Source of the DNA: CAVRXQ01 sp963849105
Lineage (GTDB): Bacteria; Actinomycetota; Acidimicrobiia; Acidimicrobiales; Bog-793
NCBI GenBank assembly: GCA_963849105.1
Contig: CAWKGD010000006.1
Location: 124,001 to 188,000 of the forward strand
DNA length: 64,000 bases
Direction: 5' to 3'
The notes below the pieces were generated by a model. It made no database searches and was not told the origin of the DNA. It was given only the letters and a program-made list of their open reading frames with translations. Made by a program: the position numbers and the translations under genes. Below, piece by piece: positions 33,683 to 41,276 of this stretch; within the stretch, counting starts at the first letter, position 1; each line of letters opens with the position of its first letter.

Positions 33683-34047
33683 ACGCGCCCACGACTGTCG
33701 TCGGGCAATTGCTTGAGACTCCCGAACTCAGGCGGTCCAAGCGTGACGTTCCCTACGTCCGCGCACGGATCGTGGAGAAGACTCCATCCGAACCGGGCAA
33801 CTGGAAGAGCGACCTGATCGCGCGCTTTCTCAACGTCATCGCGTTCGGATCGACCTCCGAGAATCTTTGCGCGTCCGCAACCAAGGGCGACCGCATCATC
33901 GTCACAGGTCAGCTTGAGCGTGACGACTGGGAAGACAAGGGCGGCAAGGTCCACGAGGGAGAGAAGATCGTCGCCGAGTCCGTCGGCATCGACCTTCGGT
34001 TCGCCACAGCGCAGATAACGCGCACGCGTCGCGGTGATGACCGATGA
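33679..34047 (+). CDS. ssb: Single-stranded DNA-binding protein (OB-fold)
   Basis: A 122-residue OB-fold protein (VVGQLLETPELRRSKRDVPY ... FLNVIAFGSTSENLCASATK, GDRIIVTGQLERDDWEDKGG) resembling SSB or PriB-type proteins of plasmids and phages. It is shorter than chromosomal SSB and lacks the acidic DDDIPF-like tail, ending instead in a basic TRTRRGDDR, so it may not recruit host SSB partners. ATG 33679 overlaps the previous stop. It lies three genes before the helicase, consistent with coating of the unwound template. Confidence 0.78.
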   Translation: MNAPTTVVGQLLETPELRRSKRDVPYVRARIVEKTPSEPGNWKSDLIARFLNVIAFGSTSENLCASATKGDRIIVTGQLERDDWEDKGGKVHEGEKIVAESVGIDLRFATAQITRTRRGDDR

Positions 34048-34595
34048 CCAGCGTTGACAAGGATGTTCAGCTCGACTCATCCGAAGCTCAAGTCCGTTAC
34101 GTCACCTGGGTCGTGCGGGACAACGAGAACTGGAACAACTACGGCATAAGCGAAGAGGACATCGGTGTCTGCTTCGAGATGTCGGGTCCGCTGGCCTTCG
34201 ACGGTCGCCACTCCGTGGCGCGTCTTCGTCGCGCGCTTAAAGAAGCGAAGCGTCTCGGACTTATCCAAGTCGCCGGGTCTCACTACTTCCCATCCGTGAG
34301 CGTGAACGCAACGGCCCTCCGAGAGACCATCGACGAGCATGGCGAGCGGATCTGCGCACGGGCCGGATGCGAGGTCAGGCTGGACGCTCGCCGCCCGAAC
34401 GCGCGCTACTGCTCGACCAGGTGCCGGGATCGGGACTTTCGGCGCACCAGGCAAGCCGAAAACCGTCGTAATAACCGCAGGTCAGGGGCACCAGAAAGTG
34501 CCGTTTTTCGGTCTCGGCCAGGTGACGTAGCACCCACCCCAAAAACGGCCCAAAAACGGGACCTCGTGGGGGTTTCTGGGGGTGGTCAGCGATGA
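34044..34595 (+). CDS. Hypothetical protein with C-terminal four-cysteine zinc-finger motif
   Basis: A 183-residue protein I cannot place in a known family. The middle (GRHSVARLRRALKEAKRLGL) looks like a helix-turn-helix, and residues about 105-130 carry two cysteine pairs (CARAGC, then RYCSTRCRDR) fitting a small zinc ribbon followed by arginines. It probably binds DNA. It sits between SSB and PrimPol with ATGA overlaps on both sides, so a role in replication initiation or its control is likely from context. Confidence 0.6.
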   Translation: MTSVDKDVQLDSSEAQVRYVTWVVRDNENWNNYGISEEDIGVCFEMSGPLAFDGRHSVARLRRALKEAKRLGLIQVAGSHYFPSVSVNATALRETIDEHGERICARAGCEVRLDARRPNARYCSTRCRDRDFRRTRQAENRRNNRRSGAPESAVFRSRPGDVAPTPKTAQKRDLVGVSGGGQR

Positions 34596-35446
34596 CCGCC
34601 GACGCGACGCCGGGACGGCTGCTCAGGGTGGCGTTGATCTACGCAGCCAAAGGCTGGCCCGTCTTTCCGTGCAAGCCGCAAGGCAAGACGCCGATCACCG
34701 AACACGGATTGAAGGACGCGAGCACCGACCCCACGCAAATCCGAGAGTGGTGGGAACGCACCCCGGACGCGAACGTTGCCATCGCCACCGGAGTCGCGTT
34801 CGACGTTCTCGACATCGATGGGTCGCAAGGCTTCGAGTCACTGGGATTCGCGTCTGTTCCCGTCACGCAACCCGATGACGACTGGTGGCCGTCAGGCCCA
34901 ACGATTACGACCGGCAAGGGCGCGCATTGTTACTTCGCGCCAACGGGGGTTGGTAACCGAGCTGGCGTGCTGCCCGGCGTCGATTGGCGGGGCAAGGGCG
35001 GCTACGTCGTCGCTGCGCCATCGGTTCACCCGAGCGGTGAGGTCTACAAGTTCCAGTTCGGATCGGACAATCCCGAATACGGAGTCCACGCGCCACTTGT
35101 CGCTCCGCCGTCGTGGCTCATGGATCTTCTCAACGCGAGAGCGTCCACGGTCGACCTACCGAGCCAACCGGTACGGCGAGCAAACGCGAGCGCATACGCA
35201 CGACGCGCGCTCGAGTCGGAATGCGGACGAGTGGCACTCGCACCAGAGGGGCAACGCAACCACGCGCTGAATCAAGCGGCGTTCGCTCTCGGTCAGCTTG
35301 TCGCTAGTGGGGTGCTCACCGTCGACGAGGTGATTGCCGCGTTGATGCTCGCTGCTACACGTGCTGGCCTTGACAAAGAGGAGGCGCGTCAAACAATCGC
35401 CAGCGGTCTCGAAGCCGGGGCGAAACAACCTCGGAGGATCGCGTGA
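34592..35446 (+). CDS. Bifunctional primase/polymerase (PrimPol, archaeo-eukaryotic primase fold)
   Basis: A 284-residue replication primase. The N-terminal PrimPol domain (about 10-180) shows GWPVFPCKPQGKTPIT, the metal-binding acidic motif FDVLDIDGSQGF, the histidine motif GKGAHCYFAPTG and GVDWRGKGGYVVAAPSVHPS. The C-terminal part is helical, like the PriCT regions that link primase to helicase. It overlaps the helicase gene by GTGA, so primase and helicase are made in step; in many elements they are one polypeptide. Confidence 0.88.
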   Translation: MTADATPGRLLRVALIYAAKGWPVFPCKPQGKTPITEHGLKDASTDPTQIREWWERTPDANVAIATGVAFDVLDIDGSQGFESLGFASVPVTQPDDDWWPSGPTITTGKGAHCYFAPTGVGNRAGVLPGVDWRGKGGYVVAAPSVHPSGEVYKFQFGSDNPEYGVHAPLVAPPSWLMDLLNARASTVDLPSQPVRRANASAYARRALESECGRVALAPEGQRNHALNQAAFALGQLVASGVLTVDEVIAALMLAATRAGLDKEEARQTIASGLEAGAKQPRRIA

Positions 35447-36930
35447 TGGACGAGCTGGACGCAGTCGCCGCACGGTTGCGCGTAGCCCCATCGACGTCGC
35501 TAGACGGACACTCTCCCGCGAGCAACGGCACAGCACCCAGCGGGACTGTCAAGTCGAACGTGATACCGCTCGTGCTGGATGTAGAGGTCTCGGGTGATCT
35601 CTTTAACGCCAACCGTTTCCTCGAACGGTTTGGGAACGACGTTCGCTACAGCCCCGAGTTGGGGCGCTGGTTCATCTGGAACGGTGCCTGGTGGGAAGAG
35701 GATCGTCTCAACAGGATTGACGACCTCGCTCGTCAGACCATCGAAGAGTTGCGCCAGTGGGTCATGGACGCGGCGCGTGGAACGGACGATTTCCGAACCC
35801 GTGTCAAGCACTACACAGACTCCTCTCGGGCCACAAGGCTGCGAGGGCTGCTCGACGTCGCGAAGACCCACCACGAGCTGATCGTGAGTGTGGACCAGCT
35901 CGACACTCACCCGGACTTACTTGCCTGTCGGAATGGGACAGTGGAGTTGAGAACCGGAGAACTCAGGCCGGCGCACCGAGAAGACCTCATCACTCGTGGC
36001 GTCGACTTCGAGTTCGACCCGACTGCAACGGCCCCGGAGTGGAACGAGTTCCTCGCTTGCATCTTCGACAACGACGAGGAGATGACCGACTACGTCCAGA
36101 GGCTGGCCGGATACTTCGCCACGGGTGAGACGTACGAGCACCTGCTCCCGGACCTCTACGGCACCGGAGCAAACGGCAAGTCCACGTTCATAACCGTGCT
36201 GATGTCGGTCCTGGGCGAGCACACCGCGACAGCACCCGAGGGGTTACTGGTCGAGAGACACCACGAACAACACCCCGAACGCCTTGCCGCGCTTCGCGGC
36301 CGGCGACTTGTCGTGAGCAGCGAGCTCGAAAGCCGGGACGTGCTTTCCGAAGGTCTGGTGAAGCTCCTCACGGGTGGCGATCGGATCTCGACCCGCCAAA
36401 TGTACGGCCAGAGGTTCGAGTTCGATCCGACTCACACAATCGTCATTGTCACGAACAAGCTCCCGAGGGTGCGTGGCACCGACGAGGCGATTTGGCGACG
36501 TCTCAGAGTCGTGCCGTTCTCGGTCACCATCCCTCCCGACGAACGGATACCTGACTACGGGAAGCACCTCGTCCAGCAGCACAGCGAAGCGATCCTCGCC
36601 TGGATCGTTCGAGGAGCCGTCGAATGGTACGAGGACGGCCTCACCGAGCCGAGCCGGGTTCGCATCGCAACGGACAAGTACCGGGCGGCCGAAGACGTGT
36701 TCGCTCAGTTTCTCGCCGATTGCACAGTTCCGGCCGAGGGGAAGCGCACCCCTCAGAAGAAACTCCGGGACGAGTGGAAGTCGTGGGCCGACGATCAGCA
36801 CATCAGGCCTGGTCGTGACCAGGAATTCACCGAGTGGCTAGAGGCGCACGGTTACGAGCGCGAGGACTACCAGGGCGCGAAATTCGTGCGCGGTCTCGTG
36901 CTTCGCTCCGACCGAGAAGAGACGATGTGA
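35443..36930 (+). CDS. P4/D5-type superfamily 3 replicative helicase
   Basis: A 495-residue helicase of the phage/plasmid primase-P4 family. A D5_N-like region comes first (ELGRWFIWNGAWWEEDRLNR; LLACRNGTVELRTGELRPAH), then the SF3 ATPase core with Walker A GTGANGKSTF, Walker B region GRRLVVSSELESRDVLSEGL, and sensor stretch THTIVIVTNKLPRVRGTDEA. The C-terminal tail (DEWKSWADDQHIRPGRDQEF) is a DNA-binding wing. GTG 35443 overlaps the PrimPol stop, with GGAGG just upstream; ATG 35446 is the alternative. Likely opens the origin and unwinds DNA for the PrimPol. Confidence 0.92.
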   Translation: MMDELDAVAARLRVAPSTSLDGHSPASNGTAPSGTVKSNVIPLVLDVEVSGDLFNANRFLERFGNDVRYSPELGRWFIWNGAWWEEDRLNRIDDLARQTIEELRQWVMDAARGTDDFRTRVKHYTDSSRATRLRGLLDVAKTHHELIVSVDQLDTHPDLLACRNGTVELRTGELRPAHREDLITRGVDFEFDPTATAPEWNEFLACIFDNDEEMTDYVQRLAGYFATGETYEHLLPDLYGTGANGKSTFITVLMSVLGEHTATAPEGLLVERHHEQHPERLAALRGRRLVVSSELESRDVLSEGLVKLLTGGDRISTRQMYGQRFEFDPTHTIVIVTNKLPRVRGTDEAIWRRLRVVPFSVTIPPDERIPDYGKHLVQQHSEAILAWIVRGAVEWYEDGLTEPSRVRIATDKYRAAEDVFAQFLADCTVPAEGKRTPQKKLRDEWKSWADDQHIRPGRDQEFTEWLEAHGYEREDYQGAKFVRGLVLRSDREETM

Positions 36931-37400
36931 CGGGCGCGCGAGATGGGGCCGTGACATTCCTGCGTGACTTCCTCGGCGAAGACGCGATCCCCCAGCCCAT
37001 TGTGATGGCCGAAGCCGCCCGGCGAGGCATCAAGCACCGCACGCTCGTGAGAGCCAAAGCGGAGGCTGGGGTCAGGTCCGTTCGGATCGGTCCGAACGGA
37101 TGGGGATGGGCACTCTCGAACGAAGTTGGCAACGAGCCGGTCGAGAATGCCACCGAGGCGGAATACTTGACTCCTATTAAACCGGTATCCCTAGCAGGGG
37201 TTTTGTCGCTTGAGGACCGCTTCACCGCCGTTGCTCGCCGAGTGAAGCAGCTACCTCAAGACTCGCCGAAACGACTCCAGGTTGCGGAGATCACCAACGC
37301 CATCCGAGCGCGCAACAGAATCCCGCCTGGAACGGGCATCACCTCGGGCTATGTCCACGTCCAGGAGATCGACCGGCTCGAGGCCATCCTCGACGGCTGA
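36927..37400 (+). CDS. Hypothetical replication-operon protein, probable DNA-binding
   Basis: A 157-residue protein starting at GTG 36927 in a GTGA overlap with the helicase. FLRDFLGEDAIPQPIVMAEA, then ARRGIKHRTLVRAKAEAGV look like the winged-helix element found at the C-terminus of many phage primase-helicases, here as a separate protein. The second half has no recognisable domain. Longer in-frame starts upstream overlap the helicase and are not needed. Confidence 0.6.
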   Translation: MTGARDGAVTFLRDFLGEDAIPQPIVMAEAARRGIKHRTLVRAKAEAGVRSVRIGPNGWGWALSNEVGNEPVENATEAEYLTPIKPVSLAGVLSLEDRFTAVARRVKQLPQDSPKRLQVAEITNAIRARNRIPPGTGITSGYVHVQEIDRLEAILDG

Positions 37401-37924
37401 TGTCGTTCGACAAGGCCAGAGTTCGAGCCCACAGTCGCCGGCCGATCACCGAGGAGGAGGTCCCTTACCTCGAAAGTCTCGGTGACGAACTCGGCAGGCT
37501 CCGCAAGCAGGCAGGATTCACCTACTCGCTGCTTGGCGACCAAGCGGAAATCTCCGCGGCGCAGCTCAGAAACATCGTCCACGGCGTACGACGCACGCGC
37601 GCCTCGACGCTCCTCCGAATCTGCGTTGTCCTCGCGGAATGGCTAGACGAGACCCCCGAGGAGATTCGCGCGCGCCTAGTCGAGCTGGCAGGACCTGCCC
37701 TCGCTCCCGAGGCGAAGCCGGAACACCAGGACCGAATCGACCGACGTCGCGCGCGACGCACCCGGAAACGCTCAAGAGTCAAGGAGCGCAAGCGGATTGA
37801 GCGGCACGTCAGAACCGTCAGGCGCGAGATGCGGGACAAGGAGAGACGCAGGCGGAGGGACCGGGTGAGAAGTTTTGGACAGGCTGGGCACAGAAAAAGC
37901 TCTTCGACTCGCGGGGGCACGTGA
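37400..37924 (+). CDS. XRE-like helix-turn-helix protein with arginine-rich tail
   Basis: A 174-residue protein. Residues about 25-85 form a Cro/C1-type helix-turn-helix (LGRLRKQAGFTYSLLGDQAE, then SAAQLRNIVHGVRRTRASTL), and residues 110-165 are a highly basic arginine/lysine tail (RRARRTRKRSRVKERKR) suited to nucleic-acid binding. Starts in a TGATG overlap. Likely a regulator or origin-binding factor of the element. Confidence 0.7.
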   Translation: MSFDKARVRAHSRRPITEEEVPYLESLGDELGRLRKQAGFTYSLLGDQAEISAAQLRNIVHGVRRTRASTLLRICVVLAEWLDETPEEIRARLVELAGPALAPEAKPEHQDRIDRRRARRTRKRSRVKERKRIERHVRTVRREMRDKERRRRRDRVRSFGQAGHRKSSSTRGGT

Positions 37925-38148
37925 ACGGTACGGGCCGATCGCCCGTGAACTACGCCGACGACGGCGTGCCATTAACCGACCGCGGCACGAGTGTGCGAAA
38001 TCACGAATGCCCTGGTAGCGAAGTTCTCGTGACCCCTCGTGACCCCTCAGCCGTAACTTTCTACATACACACACACGCGAGGACTTTACGGACGAGGCCT
38101 CACGAGGCCTCACGAGACACGAGAATCCCCTGGTGGACGACGGTTTAG
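37921..38148 (+). CDS. Doubtful small ORF overlapping the repeat cluster
   Basis: A 75-codon frame that begins with GTG in a GTGA overlap with the HTH gene, like the rest of the operon. Its second half runs through the CACGAG repeat array, giving HARTLRTRPHEASRDTR, which argues that the DNA rather than the protein is under selection. No family resemblance. It may be a leader peptide or not coding. Confidence 0.25.
   Translation: MNGTGRSPVNYADDGVPLTDRGTSVRNHECPGSEVLVTPRDPSAVTFYIHTHARTLRTRPHEASRDTRIPWWTTV
37986..38123. repeat. Cluster of six CACGAG/CTCGTG repeats (iteron-like)
   Basis: The hexamer CACGAG occurs at 37986, 38101, 38111 and 38118 and its complement CTCGTG at 38026 and 38036; GACGAG at 38091 is a one-base variant. 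Two copies on each side sit in 10-bp tandem units (CGTGACCCCT twice; ACGAGGCCTC twice), one pair inverted relative to the other. Spacing of 10 bases places copies on the same DNA face. This is typical of initiator-protein or recombinase arm sites. It lies at the end of the PrimPol-helicase operon. Confidence 0.65.
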
Positions 38149-38166
38149 CGCCGGCTTTGGAGACCC

Positions 38167-38186
38167 AAGTGAGTGGTGACTCACTT
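38167..38186. repeat. 8-bp perfect hairpin after the repeat cluster
   Basis: AAGTGAGT and ACTCACTT flank GGTG. It lies 44 bases beyond the last CACGAG copy in a gene-free stretch (38149-38387). Either the operon terminator (no clear T run) or part of an origin. The rest of that gene-free stretch shows no further structure. Confidence 0.6.
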
Positions 38187-38387
38187 CGAGGATGCCAAAT
38201 GCCTAAGGGGAAGCCTGTGCCAAAAGTTTTCTACGCATAATTTCAACCCAAACCGGCGCGAATTCACCTGCCTTTTCGCGAATCCACTACGCGGACCCCC
38301 ATAAAACCCTCCAAACCCGTTGCAAACTCGGCCGGACCGAGGGTTGGGGTCGCACCATCCGCGACTGCACTGACCTGCGCCGCGATC

Positions 38388-38801
38388 ATGGGACTCACCG
38401 TGAACCAGCGAGCCGTTCTCGGCTACGTGGTTGCATTCATCCTCGCCGTTGCCGTTGTGCTCGGCGTTTGGCAAGTCCTCTCGCTGCGATCTGAGGTGTC
38501 GACCGTCAACCGGCGTCTTTCTGCGCAGAGCTCGAGCGTTTCCGCCGACAAATCACGCGTCAAGACCCTCACTCACCAGGTCGCGCTGGACCGAGCGCTC
38601 ATCGCAATCGACGCTCAGGAAATGTCGAACATTGGGAAAGAGGTGAACGCGCTTTCGTCCACCGATAACACCGGCTACACCGGCAACACTGGTGAAATCA
38701 GTCAGCTGCAAACGATGCTGTCGCAGGTTGACTCGGCGGTGGCATGCATCGAGCAGAACAGCGCTTATCCGCTTTCGTGGGAACTGTCATGCGGTAGCTG
38801 A
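38388..38801 (+). CDS. Membrane-anchored coiled-coil protein, hypothetical
   Basis: A 137-residue protein with one N-terminal transmembrane helix (LGYVVAFILAVAVVLGVWQV) and a long extracytoplasmic helix likely to form a coiled coil (residues 33-85), then a Ser/Thr/Gly linker and two cysteines near the end (VACIEQNSAY ... WELSCGS). No family recognised. Convergent with the ClpX-like zinc-finger gene 10 bases away. Confidence 0.62.
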   Translation: MGLTVNQRAVLGYVVAFILAVAVVLGVWQVLSLRSEVSTVNRRLSAQSSSVSADKSRVKTLTHQVALDRALIAIDAQEMSNIGKEVNALSSTDNTGYTGNTGEISQLQTMLSQVDSAVACIEQNSAYPLSWELSCGS

Positions 38802-38810
38802 TCGGACGCC

Positions 38811-39128
38811 CTAGTCGTTCGGTGCGTCCGATCCGGTGACCCGGTTGAGTAGCACGAGCCATTCGCCCAGCTGCTTGCGATCAGGCAACGGCATCTCGCC
38901 CCTGGCCGTCGCACCGATCTCGTCCAGCAGTTCGGCCATCGCCAAGCGAGCGGCGTCCTTCCTCGGGAGCTCCTCTTCGAGGATGTCGTTGCACAGCTCG
39001 ATGCACTCGTCGCAGATGAAGACCGACCCCGGTCCAGCGATGATCTTGCTGACCTGCTCCTGGGGCTTGCCGCAAAAGCTGCACTTGGCGGGCTCACCGG
39101 GAGGCGCCCCGAAAGTGTGTTGAGTCAC
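38811..39128 (-). CDS. Stand-alone ClpX-type C4 zinc-finger protein
   Basis: A 105-residue protein made essentially of the ClpX N-terminal zinc-binding domain: ligands C16, C19, C39 and C42 (KCSFCGK; FICDECIELCNDIL). The AAA+ ATPase part is absent; the second half (DAARLAMAELLDEIGATARG) is helical with no known domain. In ClpX this domain dimerises and docks adaptors and substrates, so a free copy may modulate host ClpXP or deliver element proteins to it; that is inference. GTG 39128 is four bases past the recombinase stop, implying coupling. Confidence 0.75.
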   Translation of the reverse strand: MTQHTFGAPPGEPAKCSFCGKPQEQVSKIIAGPGSVFICDECIELCNDILEEELPRKDAARLAMAELLDEIGATARGEMPLPDRKQLGEWLVLLNRVTGSDAPND

Positions 39129-39132
39129 GCGG

Positions 39133-39819
39133 TCAATCTTGCCGCTCGAGAACCCGAGCCACCTGGGTCGGTAGCCAGCGCTCACCCACCTTTGGCGCGT
39201 AGCCGGCATCCGTGAGCTGTGTCGCGATCTGACGCAGTGACGCACCCTCGTTGTGCAGACGCCTGGCGAGTGCTACCGCTTCTTGTTCTCGTTCGTCGGG
39301 CACGAGCTCGCCATCCTTGGCGACGTAGCCGAACCGCGGCCGCCCACCGACGTAACCTCCGGCCGCCTGCTTCGCGACCTTGCCTGCCATCATCCTCGTG
39401 CGGATGGTCCAGCGCTCATACTGAGCGATCGCGCCCAGCATTTGACGCACGAGGACGCGAGTCCCGTCCTCGCTGTCGATGTCTGGTTCGGTGACGCTCA
39501 GCACCTCGACGCCGGCCCGGTGCATGTCGGCCATGAACATCTCTTGCAATCCGAGGTCCCGAGCCAACCGGTCGAGGCGGTAGATGATGACCGCTTTAAC
39601 CTCACCCGCTAGGGCCATCTCTCGTACGCCGGCAAGACCGACACGCGTGTCGAGTCCGTTTGATCCCGACAGGCCCTCGTCCGAGAACGTGCGGACCAGG
39701 CGTAGATCGTTCTCTGTCGCGTAACGCTTGATGGCCGCACGCTGGACCTCGAGACCGAACCCATCGACCTGCTCGGACGTGCTGACTCTCACGTATCCGA
39801 CTGCCTTTACCTTTGCCAT
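39133..39819 (-). CDS. Serine recombinase (resolvase/invertase type)
   Basis: A 228-residue recombinase with catalytic S13 in YVRVSTSEQ, the arginine-rich IIYRLDRLARDLG and the E-helix region GAIAQYERWTIRTRM. After the catalytic domain comes a short recombinase/HTH domain (GGRPRFGYVAKDGELVPDER ... GASLRQIATQLTDAGYAP). It lacks the zinc ribbon and coiled coil of large serine integrases, so it probably acts as a resolvase or invertase, though no tyrosine integrase is present and integration by this enzyme cannot be excluded. Followed at once by the ClpX-like zinc-finger gene. Confidence 0.9.
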   Translation of the reverse strand: MAKVKAVGYVRVSTSEQVDGFGLEVQRAAIKRYATENDLRLVRTFSDEGLSGSNGLDTRVGLAGVREMALAGEVKAVIIYRLDRLARDLGLQEMFMADMHRAGVEVLSVTEPDIDSEDGTRVLVRQMLGAIAQYERWTIRTRMMAGKVAKQAAGGYVGGRPRFGYVAKDGELVPDEREQEAVALARRLHNEGASLRQIATQLTDAGYAPKVGERWLPTQVARVLERQD

Positions 39820-39904
39820 CGTTCCTGCTTTCGTTGTTCGACTCTCTTGCGTGCCCGGATCCGGTGACGAACCGGCGAGCGCTCCTCGCGCTCCGGGCGG
39901 TAAT

Positions 39905-40738
39905 TCAAGCTGCGACTAGCTCCGCTGGCGTGGTGCTGTTCTCGAACCACGAGAGAATGCGACCCGCTGCGTCGTGGATACGACCAGCGCACGCCTTGAG
40001 CGTCTTGATGGCGTTGTCGCCATCGCGTGCCCATCCCGCGACGTAGCCGAACGAGTAGTCGCCCGAGTCGAGACCGAGCGCACGACATACGACGAACGCC
40101 ACCGACTCAGCCTCGAGCTCCTTGAGTGCTCGCCCGGCCAGCTCTGCGACTCCGCCCTCGTGCATGAGCGCGTGCCCGAGTTCGTGGGCCAATGTCTTGA
40201 CCTGCATGGCCTCGTCGTTCGTGTCCTTCACGGCGATGACCTTGTCCGAGTGCCGGCACCAGCCGTTCGCCTCGCCGGTCGGCTCGGTCGTGACTGTGTA
40301 GTCGATCGACCGGGCGAACGATTCGAGAGCGGCCCATGCGCCGTTCGGACCGTTGCCCGCGAGCTGCGACGTGATCTCCGGCAGATCCGGCCCGTCAGTC
40401 TGCGCGACGTCGAACACTGCGACCGAGCGGAATCGAACGAACGTCTCGCCCGTCTCGTTGCCATCGTCGTCACGCCGGTTGCACATCATCGGGGCGAGGA
40501 TGCGGATTCCGTGCTCGCCTTTGCGGACCTGACGGTTCATTGTCTGCCAGGTCTTGAAACCCGCCACGCGTGACGCGTCCGGTCGCTGTAGTGCGATCAG
40601 CATTTGGTTTCCGAACGAGTAGTGGTGGAACCTGGCCGCAGATTCGAGCCATGCGGTCCAGCGCTCGGAGCTGGTCAGGTCGCGGATTCCCTGCTCGAGC
40701 ACTTCGAGGGTTTCGTCGCGCCCGGTAGCCTTGGTCAT
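39905..40738 (-). CDS. ArdC-like antirestriction protein with zinc metallopeptidase motif
   Basis: A 277-residue protein: an N-terminal ArdC/DUF1738-like ssDNA-binding domain (RFHHYSFGNQMLIALQRPDA ... FKTWQTMNRQVRKGEHGIRI) and a C-terminal metallopeptidase-like domain with HELGHALMH and a downstream glutamate in ELEAESVAFVVCRALG. Plasmid ArdC proteins protect incoming single-stranded DNA from restriction. A good ribosome site (GGAGG) precedes ATG 40738. Its presence suggests that the element enters cells as ssDNA, for example by mobilisation, although no relaxase is seen here. Confidence 0.85.
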   Translation of the reverse strand: MTKATGRDETLEVLEQGIRDLTSSERWTAWLESAARFHHYSFGNQMLIALQRPDASRVAGFKTWQTMNRQVRKGEHGIRILAPMMCNRRDDDGNETGETFVRFRSVAVFDVAQTDGPDLPEITSQLAGNGPNGAWAALESFARSIDYTVTTEPTGEANGWCRHSDKVIAVKDTNDEAMQVKTLAHELGHALMHEGGVAELAGRALKELEAESVAFVVCRALGLDSGDYSFGYVAGWARDGDNAIKTLKACAGRIHDAAGRILSWFENSTTPAELVAA

Positions 40739-40919
40739 GTCGGAACCTCCCTAAAGGTTTCGGCCAGACCGGGGGCTGTTTGCGCAGTGCCCCGGTCACT
40801 TTCTGTCTGGCTCCGTAACGGAACCTAAAGGTAACGTAACACAGCAGGTAGGTAGCTGTCAAGAGGTTTCGTCAAACGGTGGCGAACGGCATATGCGGCC
40901 CAGTTGCGATGACCCGACC

Positions 40920-40973
40920 GCGCGCAGCGTGCGCACTGCGCGCAGCGTGCGCACTGCGTGGAGCGTTCGCACT
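40920..40973. repeat. 18-bp tandem repeat, three units
   Basis: Two identical copies of GCGCGCAGCGTGCGCACT (40920-40937, 40938-40955) and a third with three mismatches (40956-40973). Each unit is itself partly palindromic (GTGCGCAC). About 180 bases upstream of the ardC-like gene on the other side of its promoter. Confidence 0.8.
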
Positions 40974-41040
40974 GCTGCACCGCGAGGTGGTGTCACACCG
41001 TTACGGAACTACCCAAGCAATCGTGGGACTTGGCCAACGA

Positions 41041-41096
41041 CTGACACCTACCGTTGACAACTACGTTTCGCAGATAGGCGACTTGTTGACACCTAC
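41041..41096 (+). promoter_or_regulatory. Three copies of an 11-base motif YTGACAMCTAC
   Basis: CTGACACCTAC at 41041, TTGACAACTAC at 41054 and TTGACACCTAC at 41086. Two related elements (TTGACACCTGT, TTGACAGGTGT, minus strand) lie at 42769-42806 before the HTH gene. Repetition in gene-free DNA suggests an operator; TTGACA also equals the -35 consensus, so promoter elements are the alternative. Confidence 0.5.
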
Positions 41097-41276
41097 GAAG
41101 TACGGCTCGCAAAAACTCTGTTTGGAGATTATTTGCAACCCGGTATGTGCCTAGACGGGTTTGCTATTTAAGTAACTAGCCCGCTTACGTGCAGCCGTAT
41201 TTTTCCCTCATTCTGGGTACTAGCAGGGAACACGTGCGCTAACCCTCCAAACCGCCTTAGTAGTTCGCTCCATCCT

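Larger units (their letters stand above)
32652..40738. mobile_element. Integrated element with primase-polymerase replication module (left end at tRNA-Pro; right end not found)
   Basis: The stretch begins in a broken tRNA-Pro and carries an excisionase-like HTH protein, SSB, PrimPol, P4/D5-type helicase, small HTH proteins, a serine recombinase and an ArdC-like antirestriction protein: the equipment of a plasmid-like or satellite-like integrative element. No capsid, terminase, portal, relaxase or conjugation genes are seen. The end coordinate is only the last gene of obvious mobile type; accessory content continues to the window end, so the true right boundary may lie further on. Confidence 0.6.
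40739..41276. other. Gene-free regulatory stretch upstream of ardC-like gene
   Basis: 538 bases without a supported gene. It holds the ardC-side promoter region, an 18-bp tandem repeat, three copies of a YTGACAMCTAC motif and an AT-rich tail (about 41155-41220). A 91-codon frame through the repeat was judged spurious. Confidence 0.5.

Noticed and set aside
40879..41154. 91-codon frame through the 18-bp tandem repeat
   Set aside because: Its repeat-derived hexapeptides and lack of ribosome site or family pattern suggest chance opening.
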